29,447 nucleotides of DNA from Chara braunii (Eukaryota > Streptophyta > Charophyceae > Charales > Characeae), in assembly GCA_003427395.1 (NCBI GenBank), contig BFEA01000128.1, positions 404,467 through 433,913 on the forward strand, written 5' to 3'. The notes beneath the pieces were generated by a model that was not told the origin of the DNA, searched no databases, and was given only the letters and a program-made list of their open reading frames with translations. The first letter of the stretch is position 1, and every line of letters starts with the position of its first letter. Shown here piece by piece: positions 19,716-29,447 of the stretch. A program made the translations under genes and the position numbers.

Positions 19716-21200
19716 ACTCTCCTTCTTTACAATTTTTTTCTTCTAAAATACATGTGAGTTAGATAGGAACAGCATATTTTTTACCATATTCATTTTTTTA
19801 GTCAATGGTGATTGTTAGTGATAGCAGCAATGATTGCAACTACAACAGTCAAGTAACAGTGATTAGCAGCTCCATCAGTTGTAATCATTTCCTCCGTCAA
19901 TAATTACAATATCTCTTATCAACATATTATGACATAAATTTTATCATTAATAGGCAACCAAAACACCATCTGCAGCGAGTATTCGTGTCCGCTGCAATCA
20001 GCTATAGTTACAGTTGTGGTATTGGCAGCTTTTAACAACTCAATGACAATCTATAACACTGACTAATGGTAACAATAACAAATAGTTATAGTTGCAGACA
20101 TAATAGCATCCCACAATAACAAGTAACAACAACCATCAACAACTTCAATTTACTGCAGTGATCGCAGTTACCTTGATCAAACAGTAGTAAGTGACCACGG
20201 TGATTTGTAACAACAATGTATTTTTTTCAACACTACCAACAACTGCTCTAGCATCAGTCATTTGTGGCAGATAGATCCCTCTCTCTCCTCTGTCAACTTT
20301 TTGTCTTCCCCTCAACCTTCTTCGTTCCTTCCGAGCCCGTCTATACTTGTGGTTGGTCAAAATCAAGGTCAAATACTAACTTAATTAAAATTATTTCAAA
20401 CACCCAGATTGAAAACAAAAAGATTCAATCGTAGTAATCTCATAAGTCTTGTTTCGTTGAGTAGAGACCAAAATGAAATGAAATACAATGAGGGAACATA
20501 TTCAATATAACGTTAAGGTCGTAGGGGAATGACCTACAAATTATGAGATTGAAAATACTCGTTCATTTTCTGAGTTTTTATGTGGAATGTGTGTCTGCTA
20601 TGAGTCCTGGTCTTTTCTTGAGGTTTCTAAGTTTAAGTTTGAGTGGGTTTGCGAGATTCTCCGTGTCTACCGAAGTGCACGTATGCCTGAGTGTGTATGT
20701 GTGTTTCCCATTAGGGTACTTTTGTGTTTAAAAGGTTTGCAGGGACGTGATGTATGACCATGTTAGTTGTACAAAGATTTCATAGAAAAGCGTAGTAGTA
20801 TATAGTTTTTTTGTTAGATTTCTATCAACTAATCAAGAGGTTGATTCCCTCTATACTTGTGCATCTTATTTGTGTCACATAAGTCATCGCAAAAAATATG
20901 TGAAAAACATATGAATTAAAGGAAGAGATAAATAAATCAATAAGAAGACGAGTATTAATTAAAGAAATAAACATTCAGAGGATTCGAAAGTAAATCAGAG
21001 TTCGAAAATATAATTCTACCAACAGAAAAATTGTGGCAAATTTTTGGCCTTGATGAACATATGTGGATACCATATTTCAACTGTTGGAACTGTGTTTATA
21101 AACTGTTTGGCGGGGAGAGGGTCATGTGTTCTACCAAAAGTCAAGGAAACCAACGCTGACCAAATATTGGAAAAACTGAAACTGGTGTGTTCATCTGTTG
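19716..21200. other. AT-rich intergenic sequence without a recognisable gene
   Basis: The part from about 19800 to 20240 is rich in AAC/CAA and CAG-like triplets without a strict period. ACCAACAGAAAAATT recurs at about 21017 and matches the end of the foldback element at 19193, possibly a solo end. The other short frames show nothing familiar. Confidence 0.4.
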
Positions 21201-21234
21201 GTCCAACTATTGAAATGATGTTGGTCCAACTGTT

Positions 21235-21370
21235 GAACATTTGTTGAAAATTTGTTGAAAAGTTGTTGAAAAGTTGTTGAGAGTTTGTTGAAACGTGTTG
21301 AAAACATGTTGAAACTTGTTGAAAACTTGTTGAACTGTGTTGAAAGCTTGTTGAAACGTGCTGAAAATGT
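21235..21370. repeat. TTGTTGAAA minisatellite
   Basis: About a dozen units of (G/C/T)TTGTTGAAA(A/G) with spacings of 10-11 bases, so two units make about one 21-base turn. On the minus strand they encode an artefactual FQ(H/Q)VST-type repeat. Confidence 0.85.
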
Positions 21371-21557
21371 TTCACCTTTCCTGTATGGTCCGCGTTTTGT
21401 ATGGGGGGGGGAAATTTGTTTCGCAGTGCTTATGTCGTGGGTTTTCGTGGTTTGTTCCCGTCCTTTTCTCTTGTGGACGATTCGCTGTGCAATTTCGCAA
21501 ATGTCATGTGTTGGGTCTTCTGGCGGACCTCGCATGCAACAAAAGCAATGACTGAAA

Positions 21558-21558
<1 letters not shown>

Positions 21559-21613
<55 letters not shown>
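21559..21613. repeat. (GA)n microsatellite
   Basis: A near-perfect GA run with one interruption (GAAA), directly abutting hairpin unit 1. Confidence 0.95.
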
Positions 21614-21615
<2 letters not shown>

Positions 21616-22060
21616 TCACTACTGCGTGACACGAAATCACCCACATGGCTGTGTTTGAGAGAAAGAGTCATGCAGTAGTGAACCTCTCTTTGCTGTTGGT
21701 GCCAGATGGCGGTATTTCATTCTGGTGATATCTGTGTAAGGTAGCGTCGATTACGTGCTGAGCTGCCAGACTAGAAGCTCGGTTCACTATTGCGGGCATA
21801 AAAATTACCGATATGGCTGTGTTTGAGAGAGAGTGGCACGCAGTAGTCAACCTTCCTTTTGAGTCCGCAGGATTGTTGTTGCTTCATTCTATATGTGGCC
21901 ACACGTGTGGAAGCCTGAGTTAAATCGTGACCTTCCCTGCAACAAACACGGCTCACCACTGCGTGACACAATTCTAGCAACATGTGAGCATGAGAGAGAT
22001 AATGGCATGCACAACCCAACCTTGCATTGAGGACAACCACGGTTGCTGTTTTTTTTTCAT
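21610..22060. repeat. Three tandem ~169-bp units, each starting with a CACTA-like hairpin
   Basis: Units start near 21613, 21781 and 21950. Each opens with a 72-76-bp imperfect hairpin. Unit 1 has AGAGGTTCACTACTGCGTGA paired with TCATGCAGTAGTGAACCTCT (21610-21687). Unit 2 has GGTTCACTATTGCGGGC with GGCACGCAGTAGTCAACC (21781-21852). Unit 3 is more decayed (21950-22021). Units 1 and 2 share the loop ATGGCTGTGTTTGAGAGA. The stem carries CACTACTGCG, reminiscent of CACTA-type transposon ends. Confidence 0.75.
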
Positions 22061-22189
22061 AACATAGTCGCTAAAGGACCAAATACACAAAGATGATCAT
22101 TAGAAGGCATTGTTTATTTGTGTGTCATAAATAATAGACCATGTCTTGTTAAGTGACTGTTCGAAGCACACAGTTCAGTGTCTTCATTT

Positions 22190-22195
<6 letters not shown>

Positions 22196-22250
<55 letters not shown>
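22196..22250. repeat. (CT)n microsatellite
   Basis: About 27 CT units, preceded by a short C run. Confidence 0.95.
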
Positions 22251-22253
<3 letters not shown>

Positions 22254-22384
22254 ACTCTCGCCGAACTATCCTGCTCTCTCTCACAAGCATGCAATGACTG
22301 CGACGTTGGGTAATGAACCTTCTGATTCAAAGATTCCAAAATCAACCTCTGATGCACACTACTACGGCACCCGTCCCCCGCTGT

Positions 22385-24252
22385 TCAAGGTCTGGCGCAC
22401 AGACCTTCTGTATCCCTCTCCTCGTCTCTGCTTCTCTCACGCTGAGGTGCAATAAACTCGAGGTCGAAATCATCATCCGTTATTGTGGTGGTATGAGGCC
22501 CACTTCTGTGGACAGACGACACACTAGCTCGAAACAACGCAGCAGCCTTCTCAGCTACAGATACGGCACGATCCAGCTTGAAGATCGAAAAACTCATGAC
22601 TGTATCGCGGCTACGAAGAGATGATACGATGTCTTGCTTTATAGAAAACAATTTTTCAATCTGCTCCGCTGCTTTGGTGGTCTTTGTTGTCTGCTCCATT
22701 TCGCATTGCATAACCATCTCCGCAAAAGCCACTCCAAGGTTGACGTCGTCCCTCCTCATCTAAAAAACCTTGGTGAGTGTCGTCTTGAAGGCAAGGGCGC
22801 CCCAAGGATCATCGCCGCTCCGTCTCCACGTTTTATTTTCCTTCATCTCTGCTCGCATCTTGTTGTGAGTGGGGAGCTGGTGATCTGTTTGCTGCGACCG
22901 CGCAAGCGGGATCCCTTTTTCAGCCCAAAACCAATGTTTCAGTTGCCATGTTATTTCCCCACGCACGATCGTCATCATTCTGTTGCACTCCCCTATGACT
23001 GCTCGAATCCGCAGGACGCTACGTGTGAGCGCAGTCCTTCCTCCGCAATCTCCCCCACCAGTTTGGTCGTGGTTTGCAGCGATGTGAAAAATGCATCCTC
23101 TGTAGGGTACAGAGTTGCGTCCTTTGCTGCGGAGAACGCAAAGGCTTTCGTGACCGAGCGAAACAGTCTGCCCCTCATTCTCTTTGTGAATGCGCCGGAC
23201 TCTTCATTCACTTGACGTTGTCCTTCACTATTCGCGCACACTTTTGCTTGCGAGTTCGTGTCATCTGCTGGGAGACAGACATCACAGCGCACATAACAAA
23301 ATTTTAGAACTCGACAGTCCAGATACATTTTAGCACTAGCGACATTCAGCAGTCCATTTCAACCGCATGTTCATCAAAGTCAAATCCTTGCTTCAGCAAT
23401 GTGCCTGAACTTTGCGAGTCCGAATATAATCATTTTGCAATGGCGGCAACTTTAGCGCACTTTGTTTACCTTTTCCAACAGTATTAGCGTGCCTCACTAT
23501 TTGTCTGCCAATGAAAGGCGTGTCGGCAGCGCTGCCCTCGTGCGTTGTGTTCCTCCCGGGGGCCCTCGTGCGTTGTGTTCCGGATGGGGACGGGAAACTC
23601 GCTCTTCTAGATGCGCTTCTGTCGTCTTGGGTTGACCCATCGTCACTCTCTTCGTGCGCGGTGCCGTCGTCACTCCCGCCGTCGTCGTCGTCAGCCTCGT
23701 CACTGTCGCGAGGATGTCCGTGGGAGGTCTCACTGTCGTCGACCTCGTCCCTTGATGCGTTGTCATCCTCCCTGTCGGACTTTTCCGATAAGGGGTGGTC
23801 GTGTTCCTCCTCTGCTTCCTTTCGGGCTCCGCTGTGCATATTGTCCGACCCTCTCAGATCGATCATGTCCACCGTTGTGTCCTTTTTGTAGGAGATTCTC
23901 TTCTTTGTGGTGCGGTGCACCTTTGTGATTTGATCTTCTCGCGACCTCTTCTCGGGGGCCCTGGGCAGACGGTTCTCGGCACCGCTGCACGGCTCCGTGG
24001 GGCGGGAGTCGAAGGGGGGGACTCATTGCGTTCTTTCAACTTTGAAAGAACGCATTGACTTGATGGGACTGAAACTTTTGATCCGTGCTCTCACCTGCTG
24101 GTGCATTCCGTTTTCGCATTCTCAGATCCGCTTCTGCGATGCTCTCTCGAATTTTTTTTCTTTTCGGCCTTGGATTTCTTCCTCTCCTTGTCCTTCTTTC
24201 CTGCGGCCTTCAAAGACCTGCACAGATCCTGGTATTTTGGCCTTGGAGTCAT
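22385..24252 (-). CDS. Candidate multi-exon gene on the minus strand, unrecognised, acidic
   Basis: Four blocks look coding. From 24252 there is a Lys-rich stretch (KKDKERKKSKAEKKK) ending at a good donor, AGCAG|GTGAGAG, at 24095/24094. Then about 24024-23480 is very acidic (Asp/Glu/Ser-rich, for example DSDEADDDDGGSDD), ending near a GGAAAAG|GTAAAC donor. Then after a CTCCCAG acceptor (about 23263) comes a block with GRLFRSVTKAFAFSAAKDA and a helix-rich tail to about 22993. Last, after a TTTTTTAG acceptor at 22760, is a helical, coiled-coil-like block (MRRDDVNLGVAFAEM...). Frames across the junctions are not all consistent, so the exon chain is tentative. I do not recognise a family. It could be a DNA-binding accessory protein of a nearby transposon or a host remnant. 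Confidence 0.35.
24027..24054. repeat. Perfect 13-bp inverted repeat
   Basis: TGCGTTCTTTCAA and TTGAAAGAACGCA are separated by 2 bases. The site lies in a candidate intron of the minus-strand gene. Confidence 0.8.
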
Positions 24253-24353
24253 TGCCCTGTTTTCCCCACATACATGAAAGTGGAAAAAGAACAACAACTG
24301 CGTCAGCAATGTTGTGTGTCGATCCATGCCTCTCTAAAGTGTCGGGGGGCCGC

Positions 24354-24356
<3 letters not shown>

Positions 24357-24394
<38 letters not shown>
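24357..24394. repeat. (GA)n microsatellite
   Basis: A perfect GA run. Unlike three of the others it is not followed by a CACTACTGCG-type hairpin. Confidence 0.95.
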
Positions 24395-24396
<2 letters not shown>

Positions 24397-24580
24397 GAAC
24401 CAAGATCTTATTTCTAAAATTGCGATGTCATGCAAGTTACCAACCTCTTTCAGCACCAAAATGATTGTATCTGTTTTGTCAGGCGGCTTGGGTTCGCGTA
24501 CTGAAGGGAAAAAATATATATATACTTCAAGCAAAAAAAACTAATTGGGAAATGCCCCCGTCCATCACCGGGAGAAGCTT

Positions 24581-24648
24581 GGCTACTGCGGGGCAATCAC
24601 CTGGTCAAGCCACCGGTCTTTATGTAACAAATGCCCGCAGTAGTGAAC
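24581..24648. repeat. Dispersed CACTA-like hairpin (unit 4)
   Basis: GGCTACTGCGGGGCAAT is paired with AAATGCCCGCAGTAGTGAAC, about 68 bp in all. It belongs to the same family as the units at 21610-22021 and at 24945, but has an unrelated loop. Confidence 0.7.
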
Positions 24649-24906
24649 TTTCCTCGCATTGTCGTCTCACGGCCTCGACGACAATTCAAGGTTTTCGATA
24701 AGTTGCTCTGTCTTCTCTCACCTGCCATCCTTGCTCGCTGTCTCTTACCTGCACCCTGTTATTCTGTATTTTGTATTGCCCCGTCCCCCTTGTTGTGCGA
24801 CGTCGTAAGTTTCTATTTCTGTTCACACGTGTTGGTCAACAAGGAATGACAATGGCGAATTGCTAAGTTTTTTAGCAAGAAATCGAATCGTTTTTACAGG
24901 ATAGTT

Positions 24907-24908
<2 letters not shown>

Positions 24909-24947
<39 letters not shown>

Positions 24948-25016
24948 TGGCTACTGCGTGCCAAAAGTGAAAGGAATGTCATTGTTGACCACGTAAATGT
25001 CACGCAATAGTGAACT
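24909..25016. repeat. (GA)n microsatellite followed by CACTA-like hairpin (unit 5)
   Basis: A GA run at 24909-24945 abuts GGTTGGCTACTGCGTGCC, which pairs with ATGTCACGCAATAGTGAAC (ending about 25015). This arrangement matches unit 1 at 21559-21687. It lies just past the 3' end of the Plavaka-like transposase. Confidence 0.75.
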
Positions 25017-27818
25017 TTTGGGGACACGGTTGTTTCACATGGGGTTTTCACCGCTTCATAAACTCGGCCACGCTTGACATGATATTTCTCTAAAAATGAC
25101 AAAAAGAAAGAGACAAATGTCCAGTCCTCACGGTGTATTGCATGCTGCTTCGATCCCCATTGTGGTTTACAGAAGCGTGGAACAATGTGAACGACGTCTA
25201 CAATAGTGTCGGTTGATACGACGCTGCTGTGTTGATGCCCATTCAACTTCTCCCATTTCAATTTCTTGCATCTTGTCACGTGTTGCCGTTTATTGTCGAC
25301 CTCCTTGTACCATTGCACAAATCCGCAGCTGTGTTCCATAATTTCGTTGTTCGTCGGTGCGGCCACGACAAAAAACATGGCCACTGATGCAAACCATGTG
25401 CATTCGTTCTCTGCTCTAATTGCGACGTCACTGTGCACTGGTCTCCCATGAAACTATGGCGACGCTCTTGCAGTTTGAACAAGTGTGCCCCTGTTTAATC
25501 CGTCCTGTATACAGGCGATGGCCAGGTGTGTTCGTGTGTGTATAAGCAGGTCATCAGAAGGAGGTTGACAACCATTCTCCACCATGTAGGTCGTAAGCGC
25601 TGCTCGAAAATCNCGTCTGAAAGGAAGCTCTTCGAGTATCTTACACGCACGGTTGTCAATGCCTTCTCCCTCCCGTATGTGCTCGTCATCGATGTCGAAC
25701 CACCGCAGTTGCAGGATTGCCGTATCGCGTAGTGCGAGGGTATTCATTCCCGTGGCCATGCAGTCTGTCACAAACGATCGGTTCTCAACCATTCTCTTCC
25801 TTTGTTTCCTCACGATCCCGGTCTCTTCTTGCAACGCCAACGACCGACGTACGTGGTTCACCATCTGGGTTGAAGTTTTCCGCTTGTTTGATGACAGGTA
25901 TGGCTGTTTGCAGAATTTCCTGTTGTGATGCTCCCAAACGTCTGTTGCGAAGGTGTTAGGAACACCGGATCGCTCAATACACATTCTCAGATGCATCAGA
26001 TCGTGCAACTTGGGGAGTTTCCATTATGATGGTTGATATCTCCCCAATTTCGCTTTGATGGTCGTAATGAAGTCCGTGATCAAAGCGTCGCATTCATCGA
26101 GCGAAGCACGAATATGTGTTGTGCACCGAAATACTCGTACATACATTTCCATCAGTTTCACAAAACAAAGGGTGATGCCCTTGCCTGTCGAGCGCGGGAC
26201 AATATTACAAATAAGGAACACGCACACTGTCATCACAGACCAGTTTTGCTTCGCCTCGAACCGACCCTCCCTCAAAAAAAAATCGCTGCTTGTGGCCACC
26301 GGCAGCACAAGTTGGGGGTATGTTCGCGTGCATCTCTCACTAACGCTCTGCAACCTGGCATCTAGTTCCTTGAGGATCTCTGTTTGTGGTATGTTCGGCA
26401 ACTTGTCAAACGCTACCGTCCTGAATGCGTCAATCATGTGCAGGAATATGCCATGCTCGATTGTGTGCATACGGTCTGGCTGCAATGCCGGGTGGTAGTC
26501 TAGCTGAGCGTCGTCACTATTGGGGCCCTTGTAGAACCCCCAAAGGCCGTTCTTTTGAACATGCCAATGCATGTTCAACTCTGACATTCGTCCTTCCGCT
26601 GCACGTCGCACGTCGATGTCGTCGGATGTGAACACAGCTGCTGTGAGGTGTGTTTCGAGCGTCTGTGATCTCCTGCAGTCCGTGAAATCGGCTAGGACAT
26701 CAAAGTCAGCTTTGGACACGGTGCATGTCGGGCATACGCCAAACTTCACAGTCGCAAGCGCACATCATTATGGGTAATCCTGTATATCGTTCTAGGACAT
26801 CAAAGGGTGGACAGTTATGTCCCCGAATCGCGTTGTCGGTACCATTATTCCGTCATGAGATGCCTCCTTCGCAGACTGCAACACCACTGTAAGGGTCTTG
26901 TGCAAAATGACGGTCTTTCGCTTTCTGAATGCGGTGGACTGTTGACCCCATCCTTTGTCACGTGGACGATGATGAAGCACAGGAAGATAGGCCAGCAGTG
27001 TGGCTTCGGATGCGTGGTCGGCTAGGGACATCATCAGAGGGTACGCCGTCTGTTTTTGACGACCGTCCGTGCGTGTCTTGTCAGAATAGAGCGACAGAGG
27101 GATAACATAACATAGATTTCCATTCCCGTCCACACCTTTGTCTGCTCGAATGATCGACTGGATGTGATAACATAGCGCCCCGCTGCGCGCGCGGACCAGA
27201 TTTACTGAGGTCCTCTGACGGCGGGGACACCTCTAGAGAAGACACCGTCTCGCATTTCTGTAATGCGATATTAAAAATCGAGAGAAATGTGGTTCGCCAA
27301 TCGCGGTGCCACAAGATGGCGTGCGCATCTCGTGGCCAGTCGGCGTTACGGAGATCCGACTCCTTCAATCCCGCAGCCTCTGCTAGACTGCCTGCCCATG
27401 TCAAACACTCTCGACTATTACAGTACACAATGTCTGTCGTGTTGAATCTCGGGTCTTTGAGAAGTGACAAGAGAGCATCTATGTCACTCTGCGACATACC
27501 GACGCCGCCCCTGGCAGAGAAAATTAGTGCCTCAAGCTTGCGAGAGTTGTCAAAAGACTCGACAGGCGGCGGTTGCTGCTCTGCGAATGACCCGCCCTCC
27601 CCGTCTGCGTTCTCGGGGGCTCCGATGTCCTCGCTCTCATCGCTCACGAGATTCACTGCACCTATGTTTGATGGCCCGCAGGCGTCAACAACACCCATCT
27701 CCTGCCCTTGTGCTCTTTCGTCCACCACAGCCGGGCATGCCCTCGCACGATGTGAATTCAAAGTTTGTAAGGACATGAAAGACCTGACACAGTCGCATAC
27801 CTGTGGACCACTGTCCAT
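24990..27818 (-). pseudogene. Plavaka-like (CACTA/CMC superfamily) DNA transposase, decayed
   Basis: It cuts and pastes its own DNA transposon. On the minus strand it begins with a C2HC finger (CDCVRSFMSLQTLNSHRARAC, ending about 27756). Next come LYSDKTRTD, AYPLMMSLADH, then CPTC, LDYHPALQPDRMHTIEHGIF, PKLHDLMHLRM with FATDVWEHHN and YLSSNKR, and VVSTDTIVDVVHIVPRF near the C-terminus. This order matches Plavaka transposases, whose versions read SDKT, DYPE...CP.C, a D-x2-H motif, FHLLLHY, STE..ERLH and ASNKR. Likely catalytic acidic residues sit at 27082 (Asp), 26476 (Asp) and 25933 (Glu). From 27133 to 24990 one frame holds, with stops near 26787, 26765-26760, 26024 and 25454. The finger-containing N-terminus is one base out of frame (shift near 27180). 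The TGA, TAA and TAG stops show decay without bias. Confidence 0.8.
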
Positions 27819-27882
27819 TTTCTGCGCATGCAGTCCATTCCAAAGACAAACAGAACGGTGCGGACAGTGCTTTGATTAGCAT

Positions 27883-28411
27883 TTTTTACATTGGTTGAGG
27901 TCGTTCGAATTATAAGTTGCACAATATATTTTGTTATATTCTGTAAGTGTTGCCCTTCCTCTTCTGTGTGTGAGACAGAGAACGATGGAGTCTTGAATGT
28001 CGTTTTGGGAACTGACTGTCTTTGTCACTGATCCCGATTGACAAAGATTAGCAGTCAGACGTGTGACACGATAATGTATATGCCACGACAGGTTTCATGG
28101 TCCTGTTGGAAAAGGCAACGACTTGCACAAGGTACATGATATGTGACATGACATTCATCACCACGTTTGTGCGGCTGGTTAAGTTTACAACTATCCATCC
28201 ATAACGTTTGTGAATGTGGTATGTGTTTTCTGCGTCTGCATCAAAATTATTGCACACCAGCACCTCAGTCGACCTCCGCATCCATTGCCAAAACATTTCA
28301 CAACCTGCAAAATTTGAATTGACATCACAAAGAAAGCAAAAAAAATAATAATAATAAAAAACACAACATACACACATTGGTCATCATAGGGGGTGTAATG
28401 TGTCTCACGTG
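27883..28411. other. Non-coding stretch upstream of the Plavaka transposase
   Basis: AT-rich with short frames only. An AAT/ATA-rich run lies near 28340-28362. Nothing is recognised. It could hold the 5' terminal region of the transposon, but no clear terminal repeat is seen. Confidence 0.4.
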
Positions 28412-28590
28412 CTACAGAAGGCAACAAATTATGACATACATTGTAACAATCATCAAATGATTGAAATAAAGTTGCACCCAATGTCGGAACGTTGTTGTGA
28501 ACCGCATGTGCTTGGAGAGGCAAACAACAGGCAGCATGACACAAAACCTGTAGACGGATGTACAGGTTGTACTATAGCTACAACTAGGCA

Positions 28591-28592
<2 letters not shown>

Positions 28593-28633
<41 letters not shown>

Positions 28634-28650
28634 TTCACTAGTGCGGGCCA
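28593..28650. repeat. (GA)n microsatellite followed by the left arm of a CACTA-like hairpin
   Basis: A GA run at 28593-28630 abuts TGGTTCACTAGTGCGGGCC, the same arm as in the other hairpin units. I do not see a matching right arm in the next 100 bases. Confidence 0.7.
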
Positions 28651-29447
28651 GAACGACAAAGTTCAATGTCTCTCCGCAAGTTGTCGCCATTGCGCCGTGT
28701 ATGAGGCAACTGAGGTTGATTCCCCACGTCAGTGACGTTGCTAGCACAACCTCTCTATTCACCAGAACAAACCAACCCTTGCCAACATGTGACCACTTTT
28801 TTCCCTTGTTGCATGCTTGCATTATAGTGGTGACTACGGCATACTGTAGAGCACCGTCAGGTGTTGCCTCCTTCATCACAACACGCAGCACATTGTGCAG
28901 ATCGGGGAAAGCACGTGTCAACCTCAGAACTGCATGTGCCCAACCTTTTGACATTTGTCCACCCGCCCCCTTCAAATCATAGTAAACATCATCTTCCTCG
29001 TCTGCCTCGTCGCTGCTGACATCGCTGCCGCTCACCTCCACGTCAGAAGACGATGCCTCCTCATCCTCTTCTTCATCTTCTTCTATATCTTCATTGTCTG
29101 TGTATATTGCAAGACAACTTGCCAAATCGGCGTCTTCGAATCCAACATCACACTAATCTCTCTCCATAGTGTTAGCATTGAAGATATCCGCAAGCAGTAC
29201 CTCCTCTGTGTCTGCTATCTGCATGGGAGGCACATCGACTGCCATACTGCTTATTGATTATCCTGCTGCTGATGTCTCTCCGTTGTCTGGAATGATTGCT
29301 AAACTTGTTTCCCTGGCGATCAATTTCCACCTTTCTTCTCTTTTTCTTTGTCTCTCAACATCGCAACTTGCAAGACTGAGCCGATCCAAAACGCATGACA
29401 ATAAGTCCCCCCACAACGGTCTGTCGGATATGAAGTCGTCTTCTCCT
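28650..29447 (-). pseudogene. Unrecognised acidic coding region, open to the right window edge
   Basis: On the minus strand one frame runs inward from the window edge. First comes a normal-looking stretch (FISDRPLWGDLLSCVLDRLS), a stop near 29255, then a segment starting MAVDVPPMQIADTEEVLLAD. After a TAG near 29153 comes an acidic block (IEEDEEEDEEASSSDVEVS), followed by GWAHAVLRLTRAFPDLHNVL and a C-terminal region to about 28650, where it runs into the GA repeat. Two in-frame stops suggest decay or an intron I cannot place. No family is recognised. Its neighbours suggest a transposon-linked gene. Confidence 0.35.

Noticed and set aside
22153-22455. Frames containing Leu-Ser or Glu-Arg runs over the CT/GA tracts (also at 21191, 24334, 28412)
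   Set aside because: They are artefacts of dinucleotide repeats.
1-29447. tRNA or rRNA genes, CRISPR arrays, bacterial operon signals
   Set aside because: I searched by eye and saw no cloverleaf, rRNA core or spacer-repeat array. The content is eukaryotic.

Overview
This window looks like nuclear DNA from a streptophyte plant or alga rather than a prokaryote. Coding regions are broken and separated by long non-coding stretches. The transposons are eukaryotic: a Ty3 chromovirus with an initiator-Met tRNA primer site, and a Plavaka/CACTA-like transposase. CCCTAAA-type telomere-like repeats, long (GA)n microsatellites and a 403-base assembly gap are also present. A charophyte such as Chara is my best guess; that is inference from the style of the retroelement and is not proven by the sequence.

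Layout. Positions 2-2052 (+) hold the N-terminal exons of a gene with a low-complexity, repeat-rich N-terminus, ending where a Ulp1-type SUMO protease domain would begin. Positions 2053-7162 (-) are the 5' half of a Ty3 element: start of protease, Gag, long leader, primer-binding site, LTR. Positions 7163-11901 are flanking DNA with one unrecognised coding region (8431-9434). Positions 11902-12584 (-) encode the catalytic part of a Ulp1 (C48) protease. Positions 12585-17966 (+) are the 3' half of a Ty3 element: end of protease, RT, RNase H, integrase, chromodomain, 3' UTR, LTR. Positions 18000-21200 are AT-rich with a foldback element. Positions 21200-29447 are a transposon-rich block with a minisatellite, (GA)n tracts, CACTA-like hairpins, a decayed Plavaka transposase (27818-24990, -) and two unrecognised acidic coding regions.

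Main result. The two Ty3 halves and the two Ulp1 halves are best explained as one retrotransposon and one protease gene, both cut by a single inversion of about 10.5 kb. The two LTRs are both 317 bp, face opposite ways and are about 95% alike. Each carries the same 5-bp target duplication (CACAT) in the orientation expected for one insertion. The two junctions (2048-2052 and 12585-12589) share GGGGA/TCCCC. Undoing the inversion restores the element's protease reading frame exactly and puts the missing Ulp1 N-terminus next to its catalytic domain, with a one-base frame discrepancy.

The retroelement is dead. All five stops inside gag and both stops inside pol are TAG, as expected from CAG to TAG changes, and two further stops in the protease are TGA. 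This is consistent with C-to-T decay in plant-type methylation contexts.
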